Assembly (NCBI GenBank): GCA_964544305.1
Contig: CAZJAZ010000003.1
Location: 69,780-133,779, forward strand
Source: JAFDWI01 sp964544305
GTDB taxonomy: Bacteria > Actinomycetota > Acidimicrobiia > Acidimicrobiales > Iamiaceae
DNA: 64,000 bases
Direction of reading: 5' to 3'
Part shown: positions 43,280 to 53,100 of the stretch, in pieces
Layout of the letters: every line of letters begins with the position of its first letter
Numbering within the stretch: the stretch's first letter is position 1
The notes under the pieces: model-generated
Told to the model about the DNA's origin: nothing
Database searches by the model: none
The model's input: the letters and a program-made list of their open reading frames with translations, nothing else
Position numbers and translations under genes: made by a program

Positions 43280-44308
43280 ATGAAGATTGGTTTGAACACC
43301 GGGTACTGGTCGTCGGGACCACCGTCAGATGTGCACGAACGTATCGCGGAAGCCGAACGCCTCGGTTTTGATTCGATCTGGACAGCCGAAGCATACGGTT
43401 CGGATTGCATTTCGCCGCTTGCTTGGTGGGGTGCGTCAACCAAGACCATGCGGCTTGGAACCGCCATCATGCAGTTGTCGGCCCGCACGCCAACCGCTGC
43501 CGCGATGGCCGCACTCACGATGGATCATCTCAGCGGTGGGCGTTTCATTTTGGGACTTGGTGCTTCGGGACCCCAGGTCGTTGAAGGGTGGTACGGGCAG
43601 CCATATCCACGCCCGCTCGCTCGCACTCGCGAGTATGTCGAGATCGTCCGGTCGGTGCTCGCACGGCAAGAACCGGTCACTTTCGATGGTGACCAGTATC
43701 AGCTTCCACTTGTTGGCGGTGCCGGCTTGGGCAAAGCGCTCAAATCAACGGTGCATCCGGTGCGTGCCGATTTGCCAATCATGCTTGCAGCCGAGGGACC
43801 GAAGAATGTGGCGCTCGCGGCTGAAATCGCAGACGGTTGGTTGCCGTTTTGGTTCTCGCCAAAAAGCGACGCGTTCTACCGAGAAGCCCTTGCAAACGGT
43901 TTCGCCCGCGACACAAGCCGACACGGCGGCCTCGACGGATTCGAAATCATTTCAACTATTCCCGTCATCATTGCGGACGACATCGAAGGTTGCGCGGATT
44001 TTCTACGACCGATGTTGGCGCTTTACATCGGTGGCATGGGTGCCAAAGGCGCAAACTTCCATTTCGATGTGTTTGCCCGGATGGGATACGAAAGCGATTG
44101 CGTGCGCATCCAAGACCTCTATTTGGAAGGCCGTAAAGCTGAGGCAATTAGTGCCGTTCCTACCGCTTTGGTGGAAGACGTGGCGTTGATTGGGCCACTT
44201 GGAAAGGTCACCGAAGAGGCCGAGGTCTGGAAGAAGACGCTCATTACCACTGCGCTTCTTGGTGGTCCCGCCTTCCAGTTTGAACAGATCGCCGAAATCC
44301 TGTCGTAG
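43280..44308 (+). CDS. LLM class (luciferase-like) F420-dependent oxidoreductase
   Basis: A 342-residue luciferase-like TIM-barrel oxidoreductase. The N-terminus MKIGLNTGYWSSGPP, then AERLGFDSIWTAEAYGSD, MRLGTAIMQLSARTPTAAAMAALTMDHLSGGRFILGLGASGPQVVEGWYG, matches the F420-dependent actinobacterial LLM subgroup. The start at ATG 43280 has AAAGGAG at optimal distance; the frame is open to 42752 but antisense to the GGDEF gene. The substrate is unknown; related proteins handle alcohols, methylene-H4MPT or steroid-type compounds. Confidence 0.92.
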   Translation: MKIGLNTGYWSSGPPSDVHERIAEAERLGFDSIWTAEAYGSDCISPLAWWGASTKTMRLGTAIMQLSARTPTAAAMAALTMDHLSGGRFILGLGASGPQVVEGWYGQPYPRPLARTREYVEIVRSVLARQEPVTFDGDQYQLPLVGGAGLGKALKSTVHPVRADLPIMLAAEGPKNVALAAEIADGWLPFWFSPKSDAFYREALANGFARDTSRHGGLDGFEIISTIPVIIADDIEGCADFLRPMLALYIGGMGAKGANFHFDVFARMGYESDCVRIQDLYLEGRKAEAISAVPTALVEDVALIGPLGKVTEEAEVWKKTLITTALLGGPAFQFEQIAEILS

Positions 44309-44310
44309 CC

Positions 44311-44851
44311 TCAACCTGTGTAGGTGATTTTCGGGGGGGGTCACCAATGCTGCGGGCGGAAGCGAAACTGTGGGAGAGGTAGTTGGCGGAGCGGTTGTCG
44401 TGGACGACACCTGTGGTTCACCCTCTATGGTGAACGACGCGGTTTCGCTTTCCGCGTAGGTCGTGTCGCTGGCACTGCATGAGACTGAGATGTTCCACGT
44501 GCCAGGGTTCACGTCGGTCGGGACTACAAACGTCCCCGAAAATGTGCCATCAGTTTGGACAGCATAATCCTTGGCGAGAGTTCGTCCCGTTCCAGCCTCC
44601 TCTGAAGCGTCTCGGGCATACACCGAAGCTTCATCGCCGAGCGACGCGTCGGGGCCACAGGTTCCGCTTACCTGCATTGTTCCGCCCAGTTCAACAACTT
44701 TGGGAGAAAATTGCAGTTCTGCCCCAGTGAAGCCATCGTCACCGGGATCACCAGCGCCCGAGACCAGCGCCCCAGCGAAACTCCATGACGCTGCGAGTGC
44801 CACAGCCAATATGACCGCTGAAGTACGTCTTCTCATCCGGGTCGATACCAA
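44311..44851 (-). CDS. Secreted protein, probably frameshifted in a C8/G8 tract
   Basis: An N-terminal signal peptide (MRRRTSAVILAVALAASWSFAGALVSG) is followed by a beta-rich Ig-like segment with paired cysteines (VSGTCGPDAS, NISVSCSASD) and a Pro/Thr linker. As printed, the frame runs on antisense through 300 bp of the LLM gene to 44003. Deleting one G from the run of eight at 44333-44340 gives an ending VTPPKITYTG and a stop at 44311, 3 bp beyond the LLM stop. I take this as the real end. TTG 44851 (AAGGAG 10 bases upstream) or ATG 44836 is the start. The function is unknown. Confidence 0.65.
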
Positions 44852-44859
44852 TTGGTATC
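44844..44859. promoter_or_regulatory. 16-bp perfect palindrome at the start of the secreted-protein gene
   Basis: GATACCAATTGGTATC is a perfect 16-bp dyad. It overlaps the likely TTG start (44851) and lies 2 bases from the AAGGAG ribosome site (44862-44867, minus strand). A regulator bound here could block transcription, or RNA pairing could hide the start. Confidence 0.5.
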
Positions 44860-44945
44860 ATCTCCTTGTGAACCGTCGTAGTGAAATGTACCCCATATTT
44901 TTGACACGGCGATAAGTGGTGGATTGCGCCGATTGGCGAAGACCT

Positions 44946-46436
44946 TCACCCCTGCGAACCGGTTGCGACCTGGTTGCCCGCCTCGTCGTAGGCAACGACG
45001 TCGGCCTTGGCGAGCATGTTCATCTTCTGGGATCCAAACGCGGTGGCGAACCAGCGGCGTCCCGGCTGGGGGCCGATCTTGCTTAGCTCGGCGTCGGCTG
45101 ACATGGTGCCCACTGTGACCACGACTCGTGCCGCGTTCTCGGGCACATCACCGGCGACCATCACCGTCCAGTTTCCGTTTGCACTTCCGGTCGAACCGCC
45201 ATTCGTAATTCGCACTCCACCCGGTGGGACCGGGCCGAGCGGGCCACCTCCCCCACCCGTTGGCCCGCCGCCCCCGGTGGCGAACCACAGGTCTTCACAC
45301 GAGTTGACCGCCCCGCCGCTCATGGCGAGCGTCATGGCCCAGCGCAATTGCCCCGCCACCCCCGACAGTGTGGTCCAAATACCCTGATCTGGGCCTATTG
45401 CCTCACACAGGTTGCGGTCAGCTGGTATGGGCCGGAGGTTCGCGACCGCGTCGGCAATCGCGGCGTCCACGGCCGCGGTATCACCGGGCACGAGGGCCCC
45501 GGCCGCGTCACGAAGCGACTTGGCAGCCGCTTTCGTGGGCATCGGATCATCGGCGGTGCTGGTCATCGTGACAGTGACATCGCCGTGTCGGACCACGTCC
45601 ATCCACCCCGTGCGCCACCCTTCGATCGGCTTGCCGTCGTCGGACCAGAACGCAAGGTGCGCATACAGTCGTGGGTCGGCCGACCAGACGTCGAACGTGG
45701 CTGTCACATCCCCGGTACGCATGGCGAGCTCCTGAGGCGATACCCCGACCGACACCGTGCCTTGCGCACCCGGCGCGCTACCAAGTGCCTCGAGCCCCGT
45801 AGGCAACGTCTTGACGTCGGCGCGAGGTGTCGGCGACTGGCGAACCGACTCGGCGATGGCCAACACCTTCGCTTTCGTCAGGCCGTGGCCGATGACGAAC
45901 GCATCCTGGTCGCACACGTCACACGTCGGGATCGGCCAGGACGCGAACCACAGGTCCCCGTAGCGCCCGACCCGCCCCTTGGTTCCCTGGATCGTCGCCG
46001 GGGTCGATACCTTTGCTGGGGCGAAAATGCCGCCGATGTCCGAGCCGGCAACGCGTCCCACCATCACGGCACGGTCCGCCCAAGGTTCCGCCGTTGTCGG
46101 GTCGGCGTACAAGGTCTCTGCGGCATCGTGTGGCCCCGGAACGGCCTTGGCGGACGCGTCGGATCCGGAATCCTTGTGTTGGATCAGCGCTTGGATCTTC
46201 ACCGAAGGGGGCGTGCGCGGCCCAGGGACGTAGGTCGCCTTTGGGCGGGCCACCGCAACCCATCGACCCGGCGCCGCCCACATGGCTTGCACCTCGGCCG
46301 GAAGGGTGTCAGACGACCCGACACTCCCCTTGCCGGTGGCGCACGCCAAGGGGACAGCCAGCCCCAGAACGACCACGGTCGTGGCAACCGCCCGCACGAC
46401 GCGAGCCGAGGGGATCAAACTGGATCGGATCACCAT
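44946..46436 (-). CDS. Secreted or membrane-anchored protein of unknown function
   Basis: A 496-residue protein starting at ATG 46436. It has an N-terminal hydrophobic signal (VVRAVATTVVVLGLAVPLACATG) ending near a cysteine, possibly a lipoprotein site but without a canonical lipobox. The body is Ala/Gly/Asp-rich, with a CDVC pair (IPTCDVCDQDA), a later pair of cysteines (RNLCEAIGPDQ, VNSCEDLWF), a glycine-rich linker (GGGGPTGGGGGPLGPVPPGG) and a C-terminal beta domain. No family is recognised. By eye its GC (about 67 % in one counted line) and codon use look richer than neighbouring dnaE. Confidence 0.8.
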   Translation of the reverse strand: MVIRSSLIPSARVVRAVATTVVVLGLAVPLACATGKGSVGSSDTLPAEVQAMWAAPGRWVAVARPKATYVPGPRTPPSVKIQALIQHKDSGSDASAKAVPGPHDAAETLYADPTTAEPWADRAVMVGRVAGSDIGGIFAPAKVSTPATIQGTKGRVGRYGDLWFASWPIPTCDVCDQDAFVIGHGLTKAKVLAIAESVRQSPTPRADVKTLPTGLEALGSAPGAQGTVSVGVSPQELAMRTGDVTATFDVWSADPRLYAHLAFWSDDGKPIEGWRTGWMDVVRHGDVTVTMTSTADDPMPTKAAAKSLRDAAGALVPGDTAAVDAAIADAVANLRPIPADRNLCEAIGPDQGIWTTLSGVAGQLRWAMTLAMSGGAVNSCEDLWFATGGGGPTGGGGGPLGPVPPGGVRITNGGSTGSANGNWTVMVAGDVPENAARVVVTVGTMSADAELSKIGPQPGRRWFATAFGSQKMNMLAKADVVAYDEAGNQVATGSQG

Positions 46437-46501
46437 CAACGAGCGTAGTCTCGTCCAGGATTGACCTTTAACAACGTCGCGTCCCGCGGGGCCAACCCGA
46501 A

Positions 46502-49500
46502 CTAGTTCATGACCGCGTCAGCACCAAGGAGCACCCGCATTTCTGACACGAGCGGTGACGCATTCTCGACGCAGTATCGCACAGGAAGTCGCACGACTTG
46601 ATCGCCATCGTTGTTTGTCACGTGCAAGAACACGCGCGATTCACCCGGGAACTCACTAAGTAAAGCTTTGAGCCGAGTCAGCCGTGTTTCATCCATCTGG
46701 TCGGCACGCAACTTGATTCGCATTGGCGGCGCCCCATCGACAATCCCATCAAATGCTTGTGCGTCAAGCGCAATGAACTTCGGGGTGTCTTCACGCTTGT
46801 CGAGTCGCCCGCGCAAGATCACCACGGCATCATCGGCCAATACATGACTGATCGACATCATCGTCTTTGGAAAGACCATGACCTCGATCGACGATCGCAA
46901 ATCTTCCAACACGAACACCGCCATCAAGTCACCTTTCTTGGTGTACTTGTGCTGCAGTCCGGTGACGACCCCGCCCACCGTGCGGCTCGTCCCGTCGCTC
47001 AAATCGGCGAGCTCATCCAAGGTGCCTTCGGTCTTGTGGGCGAGCGCTTCTTCGGCACCCATGAGGGGATGATCCGAAACATAGAGGCCCAACATTTCCT
47101 TCTCGAACGCCAATCGCACCTTCTTATCGAACTCAAGAGCAGGAATCTCGTCACGATCATCGAACACGTCACCACCCGCGTCTTCACCCGACGACTCAAA
47201 AAGGCTCATCACACCCTGATCACGTTCACGGCGCCGCGCAACCGCCTTGTCAACGATTTGTTCAAACACCGCTACCAGACCTTGACGCGGATGGCCCATC
47301 GAGTCGAACGCGCCCGCTTTGATCAGCGACTCCACCGTTTTCTTATTCAACGCGCTCGGGTCAACCCGTTCAGCAAAATCATAGAAATCAACAAACGGGC
47401 CGTTCGCGTCACGCTCCGCGATGATCTTGTCCACCATGCCCTCCCCCACATTGCGTACCGCCGACAACCCAAACGGAATCACCACTTCCCCACTGGCATC
47501 ACGGACCGGCACGAAATCAGATGCCGAACGATTCACGTCGGCAACCAGCACTCGCAGGCCCATCGAGCGACATTCGGCCAAATAAACCGCAGCCTTGTCA
47601 AGATTGTTTTTCACACTCGTCAGGAGCGCCGCGAAATACTCGGCCGGATAGTTCGCCTTCAAATACGCAGTTTGATAACTAACGAGCCCATACCCATAGG
47701 AATGCGACTTGTTGAACGCGTAATCAGCAAACGGCTCAATGATGTCAAACCACGCTTTGCCAAGCGGCCTGCCATAGCCCGTTGCTTCACAACCCGCCTC
47801 AAACTTCTCACGCTCGGCCTGAATCAACTCTCTAATTTTCTTTCCGCAGGCCTTGCGTAAGTTGTCGGCCTCGGCCAACGAATAGCCCGCAAATTTTTGG
47901 GCGATTCGCATGACAGACTCTTGGTAAATCATCAACCCGTAGGTTGATTCCAAGATTTCTTTCGCGTCGTCGTGCAAATACTCGACCGGCTTGCGACCGT
48001 TTTTTCGGTCCGCATAGTCGTTGTGCATGTTCGCGCTCATCGGACCTGGCCGATACAACGCGATGAGCGCCGCAACATCTTCAAAGTTCGTTGGGGCAAG
48101 TGAACGCACCAGCGCACGCATCGGGCCGCCCTCCAACTGGAACACGCCGATTGTTTCACCCGATCCCAAAAGGTCATACGTCGCCGGATCATCCAGGGCG
48201 ATGGTGTCAATATCGAGCGTTTCGCCACGAAACGCTTCGATCACACGCAACGCATCCGCGATCACATCCAAGTTCCGCAAACCCAGAAAATCCATTTTGA
48301 GCAGCCCGAGATCTTCTACCCCATGCATCTCGTACTGGGTCACCACGGGTGCATCATCTGGATTCTGACCCGATTCTGGCTTGCGTTGAATTGGCAACAT
48401 GTCGGTCAGTGGATCTTTGGTAATCACCACCGCCGACGCGTGAATCGAATCCTGACGGCGAAGGCCTTCCAAACCTTTTGCGACGTCAACGACCGCACGA
48501 GTCGCCGGTTCGGTGTCGTACATCTGCCGAAGTTCGGCCGCCATCTTGTAGCCGTCTTCATATTTGGGATGGGGTTCCAAACACGCGTAGAGCGGCGTGT
48601 CTCGCCCCATGATGAGCGGTGGCATGGCTTTTGCGATCCGGTCCCCCACGAGATACGGCTCGCCGAGCACACGCGCGGCATCACGCACCGCGGCACGCGC
48701 CTTGATCTGGGAGAACGTGATGATCTGGGCCACATGGTCTCGCCCGTAACGTTCCGCAGCGTACCGGATCATTTCATCGCGACAACGCGAGTCAAAGTCC
48801 ATATCGATGTCGGGCATCGATATGCGAGACGGATTCAAGAAACGCTCAAAGAGCAAGTCGTAACGGATCGGGTCAAGCTCGGTAATTGCGAGACAGTACG
48901 CGACCGCGCACCCTGCCGCAGACCCACGCCCCGGACCGACACGTATGTCGTGGGTTTTCGCATACCGAATGAGATCCCAAGTAATCAAGAAGTACGACGA
49001 GAACCCCATGTCGGCGATGATCTTGAGTTCGTAGGCAAGCCGCTCGACAACAGCATCAGGCAACGGGTCACCCCAGCGGGACCGGGCCCCTTCAAAGGTC
49101 AGATGTTCAAGGTAGGCAGCATCGTCGGTAAAGCCATCAGGCAACGGAAAGTTGGGCAGTAACGGTTTGCCAAACTCGATCTCAACGTTGCACCGTTCGG
49201 CAATCCACAACGAGTTGTCACATGCGGTTGGTACTTCACAAAATAGGTCACGCATTTCTGCGGCCGATTTGAGATAGTGCTCGTCGCCATCAAAATGGAA
49301 CCGATCCGGGTCGCTCATGAGCGAGCCGGTCTGCACACATAACAGTGCATCATGCGAGGTTGCATCGCCGCGATGTGTGTAGTGGCTGTCGTTTGTTGCC
49401 AACAGCGGTGCTTTGATTTTGCGTGCAATCTCAAGCAAGAGGGGGTTCGTGCGTCGTTGATCGGGCAACCCATGATCTTGGATCTCAATGAACAGGTTCT

Positions 49501-50047
49501 CTCGTCCAAAGATGTCTTGCAGGCGTGCCGCTTTTGCAAGCGCTTCATCGAAATCATCTCGCATGAGCGCTTGGAGTACTTGTCCACCGAGACACCCCGA
49601 AGTCGCGATAATCCCCTCGTGGTGCGCTTCAAGCAACTCCCAGTCGACGCGCGGCTTATAGTAGTAGCCCTCGAGGTAGGCACGACTTGAGAGTTGAATG
49701 AGGTTCTTGTAGCCGACGTTGCTCTCGGCAAGCAGCGTCAGGTGGTAGTAAAGCTTGCGATTTCCTTCAGTTTCGCCACCTGAATCGTCCACACGACCTC
49801 GCCGCGATGGACGCTCGTCACGCGATTCATAGGCCTGATAGGCCTCAGTTCCCAGAATGGGTTTGATGCCATGTTCGTTGCACGCTTTGTAGAAATCAAG
49901 GATGCCGTACATGTTGCCGTGGTCGGTGATGCCGATTGCTGGCTGTCCATCGGCAGCGGCGGCGGCCACAACTTCGGCGACCCGGGCCGCGCCATCAAGC
50001 ATGGAATATTCAGTGTGTAGATGAAGATGGGTGAACGAATCCCCCAA
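46502..50047 (-). CDS. dnaE: DNA polymerase III alpha subunit
   Basis: A 1181-residue replicative polymerase. The N-terminal PHP domain begins THLHLHTEYSMLDGA and contains GITDHGNMYGILDFY. The polymerase active site is SMPDIDMDFDSRCRDEMI. FNKSHSYGYGLVSYQTAYLKANYPAEYFAAL, the tandem HhH region and a C-terminal OB domain (GGVVTGLQHKYTKKGDLMAVFVLED) follow in order. The start is TTG at 50047 with GGGAG seven bases ahead. It is a single-copy housekeeping gene, divergent from the ABC transporter gene, with its stop about 65 bp from the secreted-protein start. Confidence 0.97.
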   Translation of the reverse strand: MGDSFTHLHLHTEYSMLDGAARVAEVVAAAAADGQPAIGITDHGNMYGILDFYKACNEHGIKPILGTEAYQAYESRDERPSRRGRVDDSGGETEGNRKLYYHLTLLAESNVGYKNLIQLSSRAYLEGYYYKPRVDWELLEAHHEGIIATSGCLGGQVLQALMRDDFDEALAKAARLQDIFGRENLFIEIQDHGLPDQRRTNPLLLEIARKIKAPLLATNDSHYTHRGDATSHDALLCVQTGSLMSDPDRFHFDGDEHYLKSAAEMRDLFCEVPTACDNSLWIAERCNVEIEFGKPLLPNFPLPDGFTDDAAYLEHLTFEGARSRWGDPLPDAVVERLAYELKIIADMGFSSYFLITWDLIRYAKTHDIRVGPGRGSAAGCAVAYCLAITELDPIRYDLLFERFLNPSRISMPDIDMDFDSRCRDEMIRYAAERYGRDHVAQIITFSQIKARAAVRDAARVLGEPYLVGDRIAKAMPPLIMGRDTPLYACLEPHPKYEDGYKMAAELRQMYDTEPATRAVVDVAKGLEGLRRQDSIHASAVVITKDPLTDMLPIQRKPESGQNPDDAPVVTQYEMHGVEDLGLLKMDFLGLRNLDVIADALRVIEAFRGETLDIDTIALDDPATYDLLGSGETIGVFQLEGGPMRALVRSLAPTNFEDVAALIALYRPGPMSANMHNDYADRKNGRKPVEYLHDDAKEILESTYGLMIYQESVMRIAQKFAGYSLAEADNLRKACGKKIRELIQAEREKFEAGCEATGYGRPLGKAWFDIIEPFADYAFNKSHSYGYGLVSYQTAYLKANYPAEYFAALLTSVKNNLDKAAVYLAECRSMGLRVLVADVNRSASDFVPVRDASGEVVIPFGLSAVRNVGEGMVDKIIAERDANGPFVDFYDFAERVDPSALNKKTVESLIKAGAFDSMGHPRQGLVAVFEQIVDKAVARRRERDQGVMSLFESSGEDAGGDVFDDRDEIPALEFDKKVRLAFEKEMLGLYVSDHPLMGAEEALAHKTEGTLDELADLSDGTSRTVGGVVTGLQHKYTKKGDLMAVFVLEDLRSSIEVMVFPKTMMSISHVLADDAVVILRGRLDKREDTPKFIALDAQAFDGIVDGAPPMRIKLRADQMDETRLTRLKALLSEFPGESRVFLHVTNNDGDQVVRLPVRYCVENASPLVSEMRVLLGADAVMN

Positions 50048-50189
50048 GATGACTCCCAGAACGCGCGGACGTGTTTCAGACTACCGCCGTTCGCCGTTGC
50101 GGACGAACGGGATTGAATCGACGCCTATCCTGCTCGCCGACGTGACGACGGACACATCGCTACTGCGGGTAACACTAGGGTGTTCGCCC

Positions 50190-53100
50190 GTGACCGCCAC
50201 GCGTGCAACCGACCGCTTCGACACGTTTGCGCCCTATGTACCGGCGCTCATCGTCATTGTTGTTCAACTCGTGCTCTTTGGTGTTCCCTCTGGGGTGTGG
50301 ATCCAAGGCATCGTGCTTGGCCTGCTCAACGCGTTGGTTGCCCTCGGGCTCGCTCTCATTTGGCGTTCGAATCGAATCCTCAACTTTGCGCAGGCTGACA
50401 TCGGTACGTTGCCCGCCGCATTGGGTGTCGCATTCTGTGTCTTTTGGAGTTGGAACTGGTTTGCAGGACTCGCCATTGGTCTGGCCGCCGCGGTCATCGT
50501 GGGGGCGCTCACGGAGATCATTGTGATTCGCCGGTTTCGCAACGCGCCACGGCTCACTTTGACCGTCGCCACGATTGGCATTTCGCAGTTCTGCATCTTG
50601 CTTGCGCTGCTCGTCCCCCAGCTTTGGGGAGAAACAGTGTTGGCGTCGCCAAATGAATCTGGCTACGCGTTTCCGTGGAAGACCACGATCACGATCGGCC
50701 AACAGGTCTTCCATTCCGATGATTTGGTCGCTGCGGCCTTATCAATTGTTTGCTTGCTCGCGGTGGGGTGGTTTCTCAAGTCGAGCGACACGGGCATCGC
50801 GGTGCGCGCCGCGGCTGAACGTTCAACTCGCGCCGAGTTGCTTGGCATCCCCGTGCTCAAAATGGAACTGATTACCTGGGTTGTGGCGAGTGTCTTGTCG
50901 TTCCTCGGGGTGTTTCTCCAAGGTGCGATCCTCGGCTTTCCGTTGAACATTTCTATTGGCATCGTCACGCTGGTCACCGCCTTAGCCGCCCTCGCACTCG
51001 GCGGTTTCGACCGGATCGGCCCGATTCTGGTGTCTGCGGTCGCATTGGGGATCTTGTTGCAAGGCGTGCGATGGCATAACACCGTGCACCCTTCCTTTGT
51101 GTATGCGATCTTGGGTGCGGTCATTGCCGTCGCCATGCTTGCTCGACGCCGAGTGCACCGTCGCCAAGACAGAGACCCGGTGTCATCGTGGTTGGCCAGT
51201 CTCGAACCCCGACCGATGCCTGCATCGCTTGGATTCAAGCCATTCGCATTGGCCTTGGGTGCTGGCGTATTTGTGCTTGCCGTACTACTTCCCATTGGAC
51301 TTGGTGACGCGCAACGATTCGCTCTTGCCACCATGCTCGGTTTTGGCATCGTTGCCGTATCAATTGCGGTACTCACCGGTTGGGCAGGGCAGATCACGCT
51401 GGGCCAAATGGGTTTTGCGGCTCTTGGGGCAAGCCTTGGCGCAGCATGCACGATCACATGGAATCTTGACGTCACGCTTGGGTTATTGATCGTGCTCGTG
51501 GCCGGCGCGATCGCGGGTGTCATCGTCGGCCTACCGTCGTTGCGCTTCACCGGGCTACTCCCTGCCGCAGTGACGCTGGCATTCGCGCTCGCCGCATCGG
51601 GGTATCTCTTTGACCCCAATCAGTTCACGTGGATCCCAACCGACAATGTGGTGCCACAGAAACTCCTGGGGGTGTGGAACGTTTCGGGATCGCTTGGTTC
51701 CTACGAGTTTGCCCTCGTTGTGACCGCACTTTGTGTTATTGGGCTGCTCGGCATTCGCTCATCGAGCGTTGGTCGTGCCATTCGAGGTTTGCGCGATAAC
51801 GACCTGGCCGCACAGTCGTATGCCATCTCGCCAGCGCACGCGAAGCTCACCGCGTATGGGATTTCGGGTTCGCTGGCCGCAGTCGGTGGGTTTGTATTGG
51901 TCCATGTCGCCCAGCATTACGACACCGCCACGTTTGCTCCCGCTGAAAGCCTTACGATCTTTACCGCCTCGGTCGTCGGCGGCGTTGGGTCGCTGCTGGG
52001 TGTGCTCCTTGGGGCGGGCTACCTCAACGGGTCGCGTTGGTTGCTCAGCGGGTATTGGCAACTGCTGCCAACTGCGGTTGGGGTTCTTGTCGTGCTTTGG
52101 CTTTTCCCTGGCGGTTTCTCGTCGCTGCTGTACAAATTGCGCGACCGATTCGCCACACGTCGTGCCGAAGCAATGGGTGTCGAGTTGCTTGGCCCGGCGA
52201 CCGAGAAACCCTGGATTGAGACACCGATCAGTCCAGTCGACGACGCGGGCGCGCTGCTCTCCGTCCGTGACGTGCGCGTTGCCTACGGCGGCGTTGACAT
52301 TCTCTTCGGCGTGGATTTGACCGTACGCCCAGGCGAAGTGCTCGCCCTGCTCGGGACCAACGGTGCGGGCAAGTCCACGCTTCTTCGAGCGATTTCGGGC
52401 GTGACGCCAATGCGATCCGGTGAGGTGCACTTTGGCGGTGATGACATCACCCGTCTTCCATCAACCCAGATTGCCCAACGCGGCCTGGCTCAGATGCCCG
52501 GTGGTCAAGCCGTCTTCGAGTCTCTCACGGTCGCGGAGAACCTGCGAATGGCCGGTTGGATGATCCGCAGCGAAGCACAAGAACTTGAAGCGCGCATCGA
52601 GCACGCCCTGAACCGCTTTGAGGTTCTTTCTCAACGTATTCATGAGCCTGCGGCAAATCTTTCCGGTGGCCAACAACAACTTTTGGGTATGGCCATGGCG
52701 CTGTTGTCCAAGCCAAAGCTCGTGATGATCGACGAACTCACGCTTGGTTTGTCGCCTTTGGCGGCCTCCGACATCATTGCCCATGTTCGAGAATTGCAGG
52801 CGCAAGGAACCACGATCGTCATTGTCGACCAGAGCGTTGATGTGGCGTTGCGTGTTGCCGATCGCGCGTATTTTCTCGAACGTGGCACCCTGCGCTTTGA
52901 AGGTTCCGCGAACGATCTCGCCAAGCGAGAGGATCTGTTGCGTTCGGTTTACTTGACGCATTCAACAAAACAACAAACGACACAACCCGACCACATTGAC
53001 GCCAGCCAAACAGACGAGAAAGTGTTAGCGATCAACGCGGTGAGCGTCGCCTTTGGTGGTCCACAGATTCTCGATGACGTCACCATTGATGTGAGCGCAG

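Noticed and set aside
44003..44310. C-terminal extension of the secreted protein
   Set aside because: It is antisense to the LLM gene and disappears if one base of the G8 run is removed.
45348..46448. A 366-codon plus-strand frame opposite the secreted protein
   Set aside because: Very Arg/Gly/His-rich shadow in GC-rich DNA, with no domain and no ribosome site.
46757..47860. A 367-codon plus-strand frame inside dnaE
   Set aside because: It is antisense to a highly conserved part of DnaE, has unlikely composition (rich in Arg, His and Gln) and no recognisable domain.
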